DNA of 26,407 bases from Lachnospiraceae bacterium. Lineage in GTDB: Bacteria > Bacillota > Clostridia > Lachnospirales > Anaerotignaceae. The notes beneath the pieces are model-generated. The model did no database searches, was not told where the DNA came from, and saw nothing but the letters and a program-made list of their open reading frames with translations. Where the stretch lies: assembly GCA_028695945.1 (NCBI GenBank), contig JAQVIB010000004.1:1-26407 (forward strand), given 5' to 3'. Shown in pieces: positions 13,806-22,922 of this stretch; within the stretch, counting starts at the first letter, position 1; every line of letters begins with the position of its first letter. Both the position numbers and the translations under genes were made by a program.

Positions 13806-15020
13806 TTAATCCTGAAATGGAATTGCTCCAAATCTTCCACTTAAGTAGTTTTTCCCAAAACTTAAATCTGCACGAGCATCTTCTTTAAAATCATATAAGG
13901 AATAAAGCGATGACTTTTGACTATTTTTTTCTACAAACCAAATTTCATCCCTTCGTAAATCCGAGGAATCTAAACACACTAAATTATGAGAAGCGAAAAT
14001 TAATTGTCCGTTTCCAACATTTTTTTCTCTGTCCGTAATCATTCTAACAATATATCTTAATGCTAGAGGGTGTAATTTAGCATCTAACTCATCTATAAAT
14101 AATACACGCCCCAAGTTAATTGAAAGCCTTATCAACACAAGCAATAAAAATATCTTTTTAGTACCACTGGATTCACTTTCAAATGGAACTTTTTCTGGTT
14201 CACCACCATCACAAGCATGAAATGAATATATTTTAAATATTTCATCCAAATCTTTTCCCTTTTCCTTTTCAATTTTCAAATCTAAAATTGAAGTATCAAA
14301 TTTTTGAAGTACTTTAACTACATCTTCTAAACTACTAAGATTTTCATAAAAAACCTCTGTGAAAATATCAGTCCATTTGATTTCATCCTTATCGTTAGAA
14401 TAATCCATGCACCATGTATTATAATAAAACCAATCATAAATAGCGAAATATCTTATTTTCCTTCTTTTCCCTAATGCTGTCAGTAACAGTTCTGTCTCCG
14501 AAACCATACTATTTAAAAAATTAATCTCTTCTTTTTCTTTTTTGCTTTTTAAGTCAGTTTCTACCTCTTGTTGTGAATTTTTCCTGTAATAAATACATTT
14601 TTCTTTTACTCTGGTACTCTTAGTAAACTTTTTTTCGAATAACCATTCTTCATAAACCTTGTTTTGGTCTCGGGTAAACCCATATCTGTATTCCTTGTCC
14701 TCCTCTTTAATATAAATACTTACTTCAAATTCCGTTGGCTCCTCTTTTTGCTGTTTACAAAAAACAAAAGGTCTTATAAGTAAATGGTTTTTATCCTTAT
14801 CATAAGAATTTAATACGTCAGATTGCATGGCACGAAAAGCCCCAAATACATTGGATTTTCCACTGGCATTGGCCCCATAAATGGACGCAACGGGAAGTAT
14901 TTTATTATCATTTACGGTAATTAAACTTTTATCATTATCCCTAATTGTTGTTGCTGTCATATCCAAAATTGTATCCTCTGCAAAAGATTTATAATTTTTA
15001 AATCTAAATTGTAGCAACAT
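13806..15020 (-). CDS. rloA: RloA-like AAA/ABC-type ATPase (predicted defence sensor)
   Basis: About 404 residues. Walker A is ASIYGANASGKSNVF (GANASGKS near residues 49-56). A long middle insertion is followed by a signature-like SSGTKKIFLLL, Walker B LFIDELDAKLHP near residue 308 and an H-loop IFASHNL. This is the COG1106 / AAA_15-type ATPase found next to RloB (AbiLi-like). Such ATPases are thought to sense phage infection and release the partner effector. ATG 15018-15020 is preferred because AAAGGAGG is 7 nt upstream and MLLQFRFKNYKSF is the standard family N-terminus. All ATPase motifs look intact. It lies beside the prophage immunity genes. Confidence 0.85.
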   Translation of the reverse strand: MLLQFRFKNYKSFAEDTILDMTATTIRDNDKSLITVNDNKILPVASIYGANASGKSNVFGAFRAMQSDVLNSYDKDKNHLLIRPFVFCKQQKEEPTEFEVSIYIKEEDKEYRYGFTRDQNKVYEEWLFEKKFTKSTRVKEKCIYYRKNSQQEVETDLKSKKEKEEINFLNSMVSETELLLTALGKRRKIRYFAIYDWFYYNTWCMDYSNDKDEIKWTDIFTEVFYENLSSLEDVVKVLQKFDTSILDLKIEKEKGKDLDEIFKIYSFHACDGGEPEKVPFESESSGTKKIFLLLVLIRLSINLGRVLFIDELDAKLHPLALRYIVRMITDREKNVGNGQLIFASHNLVCLDSSDLRRDEIWFVEKNSQKSSLYSLYDFKEDARADLSFGKNYLSGRFGAIPFQD

Positions 15021-15305
15021 TCCTACTCCTCCTTTACTTGTTTCTATTTTCATAATAGCACCCCTATTCATAATTGTAAACTTTTATGAGAAATTATCTC
15101 CATTTTTTTTAAATATATTCGTAAAACCGTAAAAAATACTTAATTACTGAGATTTTTTCTCCACTATTCAAACTTTATATATAAATACGGTTATAAAAAT
15201 AAATCTCACTACCTGCCTACTTCAAAACAATTTGTAATATATTGCTATTTCTGCTACTATTAAAATACAGTTAAGTCATATAAAACCATAGAAAGCAGGG
15301 GTAGG

Positions 15306-18300
15306 ATGAGGAAAAAAACTTTACTATTTTTTACAGCAGTATGTATAACACTTTTGTCAGCCGTAACACCAATAAGAAATGTGCAAGCGGCAGAAACACC
15401 TCCTTGGCCCAAAATTGGTGACGTAATTCATGGCTTTAAGCTTTCAGAAACTGGCTATGATTCTGGCATAAAAGCGGACAAGTATTTGTTTGTTCACCAA
15501 AAAACAGGTGCTAAATTTCTTGCGTTGAAAAACAGTGATACCAACCGTGGTTTTTCAATTAAGTTTGATACCGTTGCAGAAAATAATAAAGGCATTAATC
15601 ACATTCTCGAACATTCAGTTATGAGTGGAAGTAAAAACTATCCTCTTAATGACCTCTTTTTTTCATTGTATAATACCACTTATATTTCCTATACAAATGC
15701 ATTTACCTATCAAAATTTTACAATGTACCCAATTTGCTCTGCCAATGAAGCACAGCTGTTAAAATCAGCAGACATTTATTTGGATGGTGTCTTTAATCCT
15801 CTTTTGCTAGAAGATGAAAATATATTCAAAAGAGAAGGTTTTCGCTGTGACTTAGAAAATAAAGATTCAGCCCTAAGCTATAATGGCATTGTATACAATG
15901 AAATGCAGGGTGCCATGTCAAATATTGAAAGAGCTTCTTTCCATAATTCAATGAAAACACTTTTTACAAACAGTTCCCAAAGTAATAATTCTGGAGGTAA
16001 CCCATGGGATATTACAACCTTAACCTATGATGAATTAATGGAAACTTATAATAAATACTATCACCCATCCAATAGCATAATGGTGCTTTATGGCGATGTA
16101 AATTATGAACCATTTTTAGAAATGGCGAATGATAATTACCTGTCGTCATACAGCTATAAAGAGTTTAAAGTAGATAGGGGTACACCGCCAAGCTTTACCA
16201 AATTGCAGGAAAAAACCTATGAATTTCCTGTTGCAGAAGGTAGCCAAAAGGAAAATTCATCGGTAATAGAGCTTATATTTGCATCAAAAGATGCCAAAGA
16301 TAAAGGGTTTGAAAATTTTGTTGGTTTGGATATTGCCATGCAAATGTTAAACCTTGACAGTTCAGATATGAAACAGGCACTGCTAAATAGCAATATAGCC
16401 GATTCCTATAGTATTTATTTAGATGATGGCATTTATCAGCCTGTGGTTCACTTTGTTGCTGTAAATGCCAATCCAGAACGAAAAACGGATTTTTATAACT
16501 TGGTAATGGAAGAATTGAAAAATGCAGTAACAAATGGGTTTGATAAAGAGTTCGTGAAATCCTCACTTCGTTCCTTCGAATTTCAACAAGAAATCGGCAC
16601 TACCAGTGACACTGCGGTAAATAGCCTAATTTATGCAAGCATTTACGATAATATGTATAATAACCCAATGCTTAATTATAGCGATGCTTTTAGTAGTATT
16701 TACTCCAAATCAGATGAAAATATTTTGGAAAATATTATTGAAAAAGAAATTTTAAATAATCCATGTGCCGCATTAACAGTTACCGTTCCTAAAGCTGGCT
16801 TGTTGGAAAAACAACAGGCAGAAATTGAGGAAACCCTTTCCAATAAGAAAGCCAACATGTCAGAAGAAGAAGTTAAGGCATTGGTTCAAAAAACAGCAGA
16901 TTATGCTGCTTGGAGTAATCGTGAAGTTTCCCAGGAAACCTTAGATTCCCTCCAGGCAGTAACCTTAAATGAAATTGAAATAGAGATAAAAAATAGAGAT
17001 ATAACCCAAACCACCGTAGGCAGCGTAAATCTAATGTCCGCAAATGCAGATGTTGACGCTGTAAGTGCAGTAGAAATGGATTTTGATTTAAGCCATTTAA
17101 CACCAGAAGAATTGTTTTACTTGCAATTTTATAGCGAAATGGTTGAAACTGGAATGGCTACAAATAACCGCACTGAAAATCAGGTAATAAACGAAACTTC
17201 ATATAAAACCTATCGCCCATCAATGCAAATTGGCGTAGTGATGGATGATAAAAATGATACTTCTGCCCATCCTGTTTTTAGTGTAGAATATTGTGGTTTT
17301 CAGGATGAATTTACAGATTCTCTGGATTTAGTTTCAGATACTTTGTTAAACTCCAAGGTTTCGGATATTTCAAAATACTCTGTGGGAACAATTTCGAATA
17401 TTAAAAACCGCTACCAATATTCTTTTTCAGAGCCCATTGACCTTGGTTTCATACGGGCAAAGGCATATTCCAGTCCTTCCTATAGATATGTAAATTACTT
17501 AGAGGGTCTTGATTATTATAATTTTGTTTTAGCTTTAGAAAAACAACTTCAAACCAATCCTGCTGAAGTGGTAGAAAAGATAGAAGCAGTACGTACAAAA
17601 GCGTTTAATAAAAATAATCTAACAATTCTTTTGGCTGGAAATTCTTCCGCCAAAAATAAATTTGTAGCTTCAATGGAAACGCTCATCAATAAACTGCCTA
17701 ATGTAACCTACCAAAAAGCAGAATATACCTTGCCAATACCTGCTAAAAGAGAATCATTTACTGGTAATTTAACCGTTCAATACTTGGTTGTTAATGCACC
17801 CTTGTTGGAAAATGGCATACCAGACAGCGGTAAAAATAAAGTCATTGCAAAGGTTCTGGATAATCTTTACCTTACGCCTGAAATACGTTTAAAAAATGGT
17901 GCTTATGGTACTGGCTCAACTTTTAAAAATAATAATTATGCGGCATATACCTATCGAGATAGTGCCTATTCCTCATCCTTAGAAACCATTGACTCAACCC
18001 ACGATTTTCTGAAAAATCTGAAGAGTGATATGACACCAAAGGTCTTGGAAACCTATAAATTGGCAGCATATGCTTCTGCCACAAATAACGATGGCGAATT
18101 AAGAAGTGCATTACAGGCATTAAGAAACCGTTCTAATGGTTTTACCATTCAAGATAAAATCACTTCCTTGAATGAAATAAAAGAAACTTCCATTGAAGAT
18201 ATAGCCATTTATGCTGAACACTTAAAAACCCTTAATAACAATATGAACTATGTAGTTTTTGCCTCACCAAGTGATATTGAAAAAAATAAAGATTTATTCG

Positions 18301-18323
18301 ATACCATTGTTCCACTTCCATAA
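15306..18323 (+). CDS. exported M16C zinc metallopeptidase (PreP/insulinase-like)
   Basis: A 1005-residue protein with a signal peptide (MRKKTLLFFTAVCITLLSAV, likely cleavage after NVQA). The inverted zinc motif is in NHILEHSVMSG (H99, E102, H103), and the third ligand is E199 in VYNEMQGAMS, about 96 residues later as in PreP-type M16C enzymes. The size equals the family norm: two M16 halves joined by a linker, with the second half lacking the motif as expected. PreP relatives degrade unstructured peptides in a closed chamber. The signal peptide implies an extracellular or wall-associated role, perhaps in supplying peptides for amino acid fermentation (inference). The ribosome site is GCAGGGG. 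Confidence 0.9.
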   Translation: MRKKTLLFFTAVCITLLSAVTPIRNVQAAETPPWPKIGDVIHGFKLSETGYDSGIKADKYLFVHQKTGAKFLALKNSDTNRGFSIKFDTVAENNKGINHILEHSVMSGSKNYPLNDLFFSLYNTTYISYTNAFTYQNFTMYPICSANEAQLLKSADIYLDGVFNPLLLEDENIFKREGFRCDLENKDSALSYNGIVYNEMQGAMSNIERASFHNSMKTLFTNSSQSNNSGGNPWDITTLTYDELMETYNKYYHPSNSIMVLYGDVNYEPFLEMANDNYLSSYSYKEFKVDRGTPPSFTKLQEKTYEFPVAEGSQKENSSVIELIFASKDAKDKGFENFVGLDIAMQMLNLDSSDMKQALLNSNIADSYSIYLDDGIYQPVVHFVAVNANPERKTDFYNLVMEELKNAVTNGFDKEFVKSSLRSFEFQQEIGTTSDTAVNSLIYASIYDNMYNNPMLNYSDAFSSIYSKSDENILENIIEKEILNNPCAALTVTVPKAGLLEKQQAEIEETLSNKKANMSEEEVKALVQKTADYAAWSNREVSQETLDSLQAVTLNEIEIEIKNRDITQTTVGSVNLMSANADVDAVSAVEMDFDLSHLTPEELFYLQFYSEMVETGMATNNRTENQVINETSYKTYRPSMQIGVVMDDKNDTSAHPVFSVEYCGFQDEFTDSLDLVSDTLLNSKVSDISKYSVGTISNIKNRYQYSFSEPIDLGFIRAKAYSSPSYRYVNYLEGLDYYNFVLALEKQLQTNPAEVVEKIEAVRTKAFNKNNLTILLAGNSSAKNKFVASMETLINKLPNVTYQKAEYTLPIPAKRESFTGNLTVQYLVVNAPLLENGIPDSGKNKVIAKVLDNLYLTPEIRLKNGAYGTGSTFKNNNYAAYTYRDSAYSSSLETIDSTHDFLKNLKSDMTPKVLETYKLAAYASATNNDGELRSALQALRNRSNGFTIQDKITSLNEIKETSIEDIAIYAEHLKTLNNNMNYVVFASPSDIEKNKDLFDTIVPLP

Positions 18324-18414
18324 TTTGAATTAACCTAAGAGTTTAGACAACCCCACAAATTGAATTAATTGCTGAAGTTTTGGGAACAAAGAGTTCCCAT
18401 TTTAAATCGTGAAG

Positions 18415-18565
18415 GCGGAATTCATTTCCGCTGTAACGCAAAAAAAGTCAGTATTTTCAAGGCTTTTGAGCCTGATTTGAAAATACTGACTTTTATCATA
18501 CCAGTGGCTAAATCAAGTTGACTTGCGACTTGATTTACAGAGTGTAGACAAAGTCTACACTCTGT
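18415..18565. repeat. family D multi-hairpin repeat, copy D2, and bidirectional terminator
   Basis: This fills most of the gap between the convergent M16 and glyoxalase-fold genes. Elements: GCGGAA-TTCAT-TTCCGC (18415-18431); an 18-bp perfect stem beginning AAAAGTCAGTATTTTCAA (18443-18460 with 18477-18494), with an inner GGC/GCC hairpin; AAATCAAGT/ACTTGATTT (18510-18536); and ACAGAGTGTAGAC/GTCTACACTCTGT (18537-18565), 13 bp perfect. The first two match copy D1 at 9011. The motif GTCTACACTCTG also occurs at about 9597-9609, beside repeat C3. The central stem is flanked by A and T runs, consistent with termination from both sides. Confidence 0.85.
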
Positions 18566-18569
18566 AAAT

Positions 18570-18971
18570 TTATGGTAACACTGTAACCTCAACCCTGTTG
18601 CCGTCTGGGTCTAAAATACAGGCTTCATAATATCCGTCACCCGTTTTGTGCGGTTCAAGAACAACGGTGTATCCTTCACTACGTGCTTTCTTTGCTAACC
18701 CATCCACTTCACCTGTTGTTTTTGCAGAAAAAGCGATATGGGTAATACCTATTGCTTCATGACCATTAGAATTAATTCCATCGGGAATAGTAATCATTTT
18801 CATTAATTCCAGACGACTTCCCTCTCCAAAATTAATAAAATAAGACTCAAACCCAGCGTGAAATTCAGAGGTACTTTCATATTTTTCGCCAGCTTTTCCG
18901 TTAAAAAAGTCGCAGTAAAACTCTTTCATTTCTTCCAAATTTCTTGTCCAAATTGCAACGTGTTCCAACAT
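18570..18971 (-). CDS. VOC-superfamily glyoxalase I-like protein
   Basis: A 133-residue glyoxalase/bleomycin-resistance fold protein. The four expected metal positions are visible: His in MLEHVAIW, Glu in SRLELMKM, His in GITHIAFSAK and Glu in GNRVEVTVLP. It may be a lactoylglutathione lyase-like or another VOC enzyme; sequence alone does not fix the substrate. I use ATG 18969-18971, since AAGGAGG lies 8 nt upstream; the TTG two codons earlier is too close to it. It is 45 nt downstream of the 4-hydroxybutyrate dehydrogenase gene on the same strand, so the two are probably co-transcribed and end at repeat D2. Confidence 0.82.
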   Translation of the reverse strand: MLEHVAIWTRNLEEMKEFYCDFFNGKAGEKYESTSEFHAGFESYFINFGEGSRLELMKMITIPDGINSNGHEAIGITHIAFSAKTTGEVDGLAKKARSEGYTVVLEPHKTGDGYYEACILDPDGNRVEVTVLP

Positions 18972-19016
18972 GTCCAAGCCCTCCTTATTAATAAAACGTA
19001 ACCCTTATGTACCATT

Positions 19017-20135
19017 TTATTCATACACCTCTTCAAACATTTTCAAAATCTGTTCATAAGTTAAAGTAACGTAAGAATTTACCATTAGCCTAGTCTGCTT
19101 TTCAATTACATTCGCCGTAAAGTCCTGCAATTCCTGCTTTTTAACACCATAAAATGAAAGGGAATTTTTTTCAATAATTTTACCAAATAGCAATTCCAAC
19201 TCACTGTAAACCTCATCACTTGCACAACAAAGAATTTCAGCTAAAAGCGAATTCAACTCCGTAATTCTTCCCTTTGGCTTAAGGGCTTGATACGTTTTAA
19301 ATACCATTGTAAAAAATACATAGTTTGCTTCACCGTGGGCAACATGGTAAGCTCCACTTAGTGGATAACTCATGGCGTGAACAGGTCCTGTGCCAGCATT
19401 TCCAAAGGCAATGCCTGCGTAACAGCTTGCAATAAGAAAATCTTCGCTAAGCACCTTAAAATAGTCTTTGCCATTCTCCACAATTTTCTTGTATCCCTTA
19501 ATAATCATTTTCATCGCCTCTTTTGAATACATCATAGAAAAAGGCGTTGCCTTAGGAGAAATAAAAGACTCAATTGCATGTATAAAAGCATCAATGGAGC
19601 TGGTTGCAAATACAGAAAAAGGAAGGTCAGAAATTAATTCAGGAATCAGTACCGCAGTGTCTGCAAATAGAGGGTCTACCGCTAAACCCAATTTTGTTTT
19701 CCTCTCCACAATTTCCAAAATAGATACATTGGTTACTTCACTGCCCGTCCCGCACGTAGTAGGAACTAAAATAAGCTCACGCTCCTTTGTGGCAGGTAGA
19801 TCTTTGTCAAATAAATCCATAACAGGCTGTACTTCTTTAAGTGCTAAAAGCTTTGCAACATCTATAATTGTTCCTCCGCCAATGGCAATAACTCTGTTAT
19901 AGTCTGCTAAACATACATCCGCTAATATGGCATCCACAAGATGGTTTGAAGGCTCACCCTTTCCGTAATCCGAATGGAAAATAACTTTAGCATCGCTAAA
20001 TCTGTTTTCAAAATGTTTTCTGTATACACTACCGCTAATAAACACTAAATCTTTGCTGGTAAAACTGTATTCCTCAAGGAAATTAACAGCCTTGGGGTAA
20101 ATTTCAATATTAGGTTCAATTTTAAAGGTTTCCAT
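19017..20135 (-). CDS. 4-hydroxybutyrate dehydrogenase (iron-containing alcohol dehydrogenase)
   Basis: A 372-residue group III (iron-type) alcohol dehydrogenase that strongly resembles the Clostridium kluyveri 4-hydroxybutyrate dehydrogenase as I recall it. It has YNRVIAIGGGTIIDVAKLLAL for NAD(H) binding, LILVPTTCGTGSEVTNVS, metal-binding Asp and His in TSSIDAFIHAIES, and His residues in GPVHAMSYPLSGAYHVAHGE. The enzyme interconverts succinate semialdehyde and 4-hydroxybutyrate in the cytosol, part of succinate or 4-aminobutyrate fermentation. No other gene of that pathway (CoA transferase, 4-hydroxybutyryl-CoA dehydratase) is in the window, so the exact substrate remains an inference. GAGAGGTG precedes the ATG. 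Confidence 0.85.
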   Translation of the reverse strand: METFKIEPNIEIYPKAVNFLEEYSFTSKDLVFISGSVYRKHFENRFSDAKVIFHSDYGKGEPSNHLVDAILADVCLADYNRVIAIGGGTIIDVAKLLALKEVQPVMDLFDKDLPATKERELILVPTTCGTGSEVTNVSILEIVERKTKLGLAVDPLFADTAVLIPELISDLPFSVFATSSIDAFIHAIESFISPKATPFSMMYSKEAMKMIIKGYKKIVENGKDYFKVLSEDFLIASCYAGIAFGNAGTGPVHAMSYPLSGAYHVAHGEANYVFFTMVFKTYQALKPKGRITELNSLLAEILCCASDEVYSELELLFGKIIEKNSLSFYGVKKQELQDFTANVIEKQTRLMVNSYVTLTYEQILKMFEEVYE

Positions 20136-20197
20136 TTCAACACACCTCTCAATAATAGTCTCTTGTATAAATAATATTACGCCTATTTATAAATAAA

Positions 20198-20237
20198 GGC
20201 AATGAAATCATAAGTATACCCCTACGACATCATTGCC
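20198..20237 (-). terminator. possible weak terminator after the flavoprotein gene
   Basis: GGCAATGA (20198-20205) pairs with TCATTGCC (20230-20237) across a 24-base loop, and the minus strand continues TTTATTTAT. The stem is short and the loop large, so it may only partly stop transcripts from the flavoprotein gene before the dehydrogenase gene. Confidence 0.4.
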
Positions 20238-20252
20238 CTCTATTTTTCTTCC

Positions 20253-20879
20253 TTACCTAATAAAATTAGTAATTACCTTTTCTTCTTCAACAGGGAAATC
20301 CAACCCGCTTTCCTTGGCCGCCTTAATTGCTTTAATTAAAAAAGCCATGTTGTTAGCCAGTATACGCATAGTTTGCATTCCCTCTAAATCTTGCTTCACT
20401 TCCTCTGGAGTATTGCCATGTATCTGGTTCCAGTAGTTTGATGCTACTATAGGCATTTGGCATATGGTAAAATACTTGTTTAACTGGTCAAAAGCGGCAC
20501 TTGCACCGCCACGTCTGCAAGATATAATACTTGCTCCTGGTTTTAACCTCACATCTGCCTTGTTGCATGAATAGAAAAATCTGTCCATAAAAGATGTAAT
20601 TGCACCACTGGCACTTGCATAATGCACTGGTGAAGCAAGAATCATCCCGTCACACTCCTTAAATTTTTCATCAGCTTCATTTAAACTGTCCTCGCCAAAT
20701 ATGCATTTTCCTGTAGTTTTGCAAGAGCCACAACCAATACATCCTGCAACTGGCTTGTTTCCAACCCAAACCCACTCACTTTCAATTCCGTTGTTCTTTA
20801 AAACACCACTAATTTCCTCCAAAGCGGTAAAGCAACATCCGTTTTTGTGTGGACTGCCGTTAATTAACATAACTTTCAT
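20253..20879 (-). CDS. flavodoxin-fold NAD(P)H-dependent FMN reductase / iron-sulfur flavoprotein
   Basis: A 208-residue flavodoxin-like protein. The N-terminal MLINGSPHKNGC loop binds FMN phosphate. A Cys cluster in GCIGCGSCKTTGKC (about residues 46-59) is typical of ISF-type iron-sulfur flavoproteins, and the segment ILASPVHYASASGAITSFMD forms the second flavin contact. Such enzymes move electrons between NAD(P)H, ferredoxin-like carriers and small acceptors and are common in clostridia; the natural substrate is unknown. The GGAGGAGAT ribosome site is 4 nt before the ATG. It is 117 nt upstream of the dehydrogenase gene, with a weak hairpin between. Confidence 0.87.
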   Translation of the reverse strand: MKVMLINGSPHKNGCCFTALEEISGVLKNNGIESEWVWVGNKPVAGCIGCGSCKTTGKCIFGEDSLNEADEKFKECDGMILASPVHYASASGAITSFMDRFFYSCNKADVRLKPGASIISCRRGGASAAFDQLNKYFTICQMPIVASNYWNQIHGNTPEEVKQDLEGMQTMRILANNMAFLIKAIKAAKESGLDFPVEEEKVITNFIR

Positions 20880-21191
20880 TGTATCTCCTCCAACTCTCTA
20901 ATTTTTCACTTTTTTTATTATACAATAATCTCTTTAATAATAACACTAATTTAAATATTACATAAGAAAATTATTATGATGTGCATATTAAAATATATTA
21001 ATAAAATTCTAATAAAATAATAATCTCTGCATAACTTCCTATGCAGAATCATTAACTGCCATAAATAAATCCCTAATTAAAGTCAGAATTGATTAGCAAA
21101 TAAGTAAAAACTATTTAAACACAACTTAAAAAGTCTTTCTCCGAATATGTCAGAAGAAAGGCTTTTCTAGTTTTTTCAGCTATGGCTAATC
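20880..21191. other. intergenic region with two hairpins
   Basis: No gene is seen in this A+T-rich gap. TCTGCATA/TATGCAGA (21026-21047) is a short stem of unknown role. On the minus strand, AGAAAAGCCTTTCT and AGAAAGACTTTTT (21127-21170) form the terminator of the chemoreceptor gene, listed separately. The bases before 21000 should contain the promoter of the flavoprotein gene, but I cannot point to convincing -35 and -10 boxes. Confidence 0.6.
21127..21164 (-). terminator. intrinsic terminator of the chemoreceptor gene
   Basis: On the minus strand AAGCCTTTCT (21155-21164) pairs with AGAAAGACTT (21131-21140), with one mismatch, followed by a T-run. It lies 28 nt past the chemoreceptor stop codon. 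Confidence 0.75.
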
Positions 21192-22922
21192 CTATTTTTG
21201 AATCAATTTAAACCTGTTTATTAAGTCTTTAAGTAATTGTGCCTGCCCAGATAATTCTTCGCTTGTTGCCGCACTTTCTTCGGCAGTAGCACTGTTTGTT
21301 TGAACTACGGCTGAAATTTCTTCCACCCCAACAGTCACCTTTGTAATAGATTTTTCCTGTTCAATGCTTTCATCGGCAATGTATTGTATAGCTTGGGCAG
21401 ATTTTTCAGAAGCAGAAATAACTTCGTCTAAAGACTCTGCTGTTCTTGTAACAATTCTTGTTCCGTTGCCAATTGCATTAATTGCTTTTTCTATTAATAC
21501 TGCAGTACTCTTGGCACTTTCTGCGGATTTAGCCGCAAGATTACGTACTTCATCAGCAACAACTGCAAACCCTTTGCCCGCCTCACCTGCTCTGGCGGCT
21601 TCAACTGCGGCATTAAGGGCAAGTATATTAGTTTGGAAGGCTATATCATCAATATTCTTAATTATCTTGCCAATTTCGTTAGAAGTATGGCTTATTTCAT
21701 CCATTGCCTCTGTCATTTCACTCATTTGCTGTTTACTTTTGGTTATTGCAATACCTGTGTCTAAGGAAATTTGTTTTGCATTTTCCGCATTTTCCGCTGC
21801 CATCTTTGTTTTTGAAGTAATATCTCTTAAAATTTCAGAAAGCTCTTCAATGGAACTAGCCTGTTCTGTTGCCCCTTGGGAAAGGGACTGTGCCACACCA
21901 GAAAGTTGGTCAGAACCATAAGCAACCTGTTCAGAAGAAGTGTTAATTTGCCATAGTGCAGAAGATATGTTTTTCACAAATTCTTCAATGGAACCTCTTA
22001 TTTCATTTAAGTCACCCATATAAGAAAGGCTGTCCTCCAACACAAAATTACCATTGGAAAATTCAACCATAGAATTGTGAATGTCCATAATTACCATGCT
22101 TAAATTGCTAACTGTTTGGCTTGTAGCCAGTGCCAGTGTTTCAAATTCATCGCCTGTACTAATTTCAGGCACAGGTGAATGTAAATCTCCTTGGCAAAGT
22201 TGTGTTATTCTTTGCGTAATGCTGTTTAAATGCTTTGTAATTATATTTGCAATAACTATTATTAAAAAAATACCTATAGCACTTAATATTATACTGCTGC
22301 CCACTAACCCTAATACCGCAAAATGTTCTTCTTTTTTGTATACATCTAAAGCGTTTTCAATATCGTCATAATAATTTCCTGTACTGATATACCAACCATA
22401 TGGCTCAAATTTCTTGGTAAATCCCCTTTTCTTAAAGCTACCCTCCTCACCTGGCTTTGAGAAATAGAATTCAGTAAAGCCACCTTCAGCATTAGTTCCA
22501 GCTTTAATAAGGTTTTGCACTAAATAATTACCTTCCAAATCTTGCAAGTTATATCGGTTTTTACCTTCTTGCTCTGTATTCATATGTACTACACAAGTTC
22601 CGTCCTCCATATCTGCCCAAAAATAGCCTTCTCCGTTATTGTATCTTGAATCTCTCACTATTTTTTTTGCCGTTTCCATTTCTTCCTTTTGGGTAATTTC
22701 GCCATCCAGATACCTTTGGTGGTTAATCTCTAAAACGCCTATAATATTGTCCACACTTGTTTTTATTGTTGCGTCAAACCCGCCTTGTACGGCTTCATTT
22801 GTATATCTGTTGGATTTGTCCAATTGAATATACGCAATGGCCACTTGTACAGAAATAATAATTACAAGTAATAAACCAAAAACAACTGCAAGTCTTTCTC
22901 TAATTTTTAGCCTTTTTAACAT
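21192..22922 (-). CDS. methyl-accepting chemotaxis protein with sCache sensor
   Basis: A 576-residue transmembrane chemoreceptor. The first membrane helix is near residues 12-33 (VVFGLLLVIIISVQVAIAYI). The outer domain (about 34-195) has the sCache_2 pattern, with GYFWADMEDGTCVVHMN and FEPYGWYISTGNYYDDIENA. The second helix is near 200-228, then a HAMP domain, then the signalling domain with the conserved hairpin tip AAVEAARAGEAGKGFAVVAD near residue 440. It should report small ligands, often carboxylates in this class, to CheA/CheW. No chemotaxis partners are nearby. AAGGAGGG precedes the ATG, and a terminator follows. Confidence 0.93.
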   Translation of the reverse strand: MLKRLKIRERLAVVFGLLLVIIISVQVAIAYIQLDKSNRYTNEAVQGGFDATIKTSVDNIIGVLEINHQRYLDGEITQKEEMETAKKIVRDSRYNNGEGYFWADMEDGTCVVHMNTEQEGKNRYNLQDLEGNYLVQNLIKAGTNAEGGFTEFYFSKPGEEGSFKKRGFTKKFEPYGWYISTGNYYDDIENALDVYKKEEHFAVLGLVGSSIILSAIGIFLIIVIANIITKHLNSITQRITQLCQGDLHSPVPEISTGDEFETLALATSQTVSNLSMVIMDIHNSMVEFSNGNFVLEDSLSYMGDLNEIRGSIEEFVKNISSALWQINTSSEQVAYGSDQLSGVAQSLSQGATEQASSIEELSEILRDITSKTKMAAENAENAKQISLDTGIAITKSKQQMSEMTEAMDEISHTSNEIGKIIKNIDDIAFQTNILALNAAVEAARAGEAGKGFAVVADEVRNLAAKSAESAKSTAVLIEKAINAIGNGTRIVTRTAESLDEVISASEKSAQAIQYIADESIEQEKSITKVTVGVEEISAVVQTNSATAEESAATSEELSGQAQLLKDLINRFKLIQK

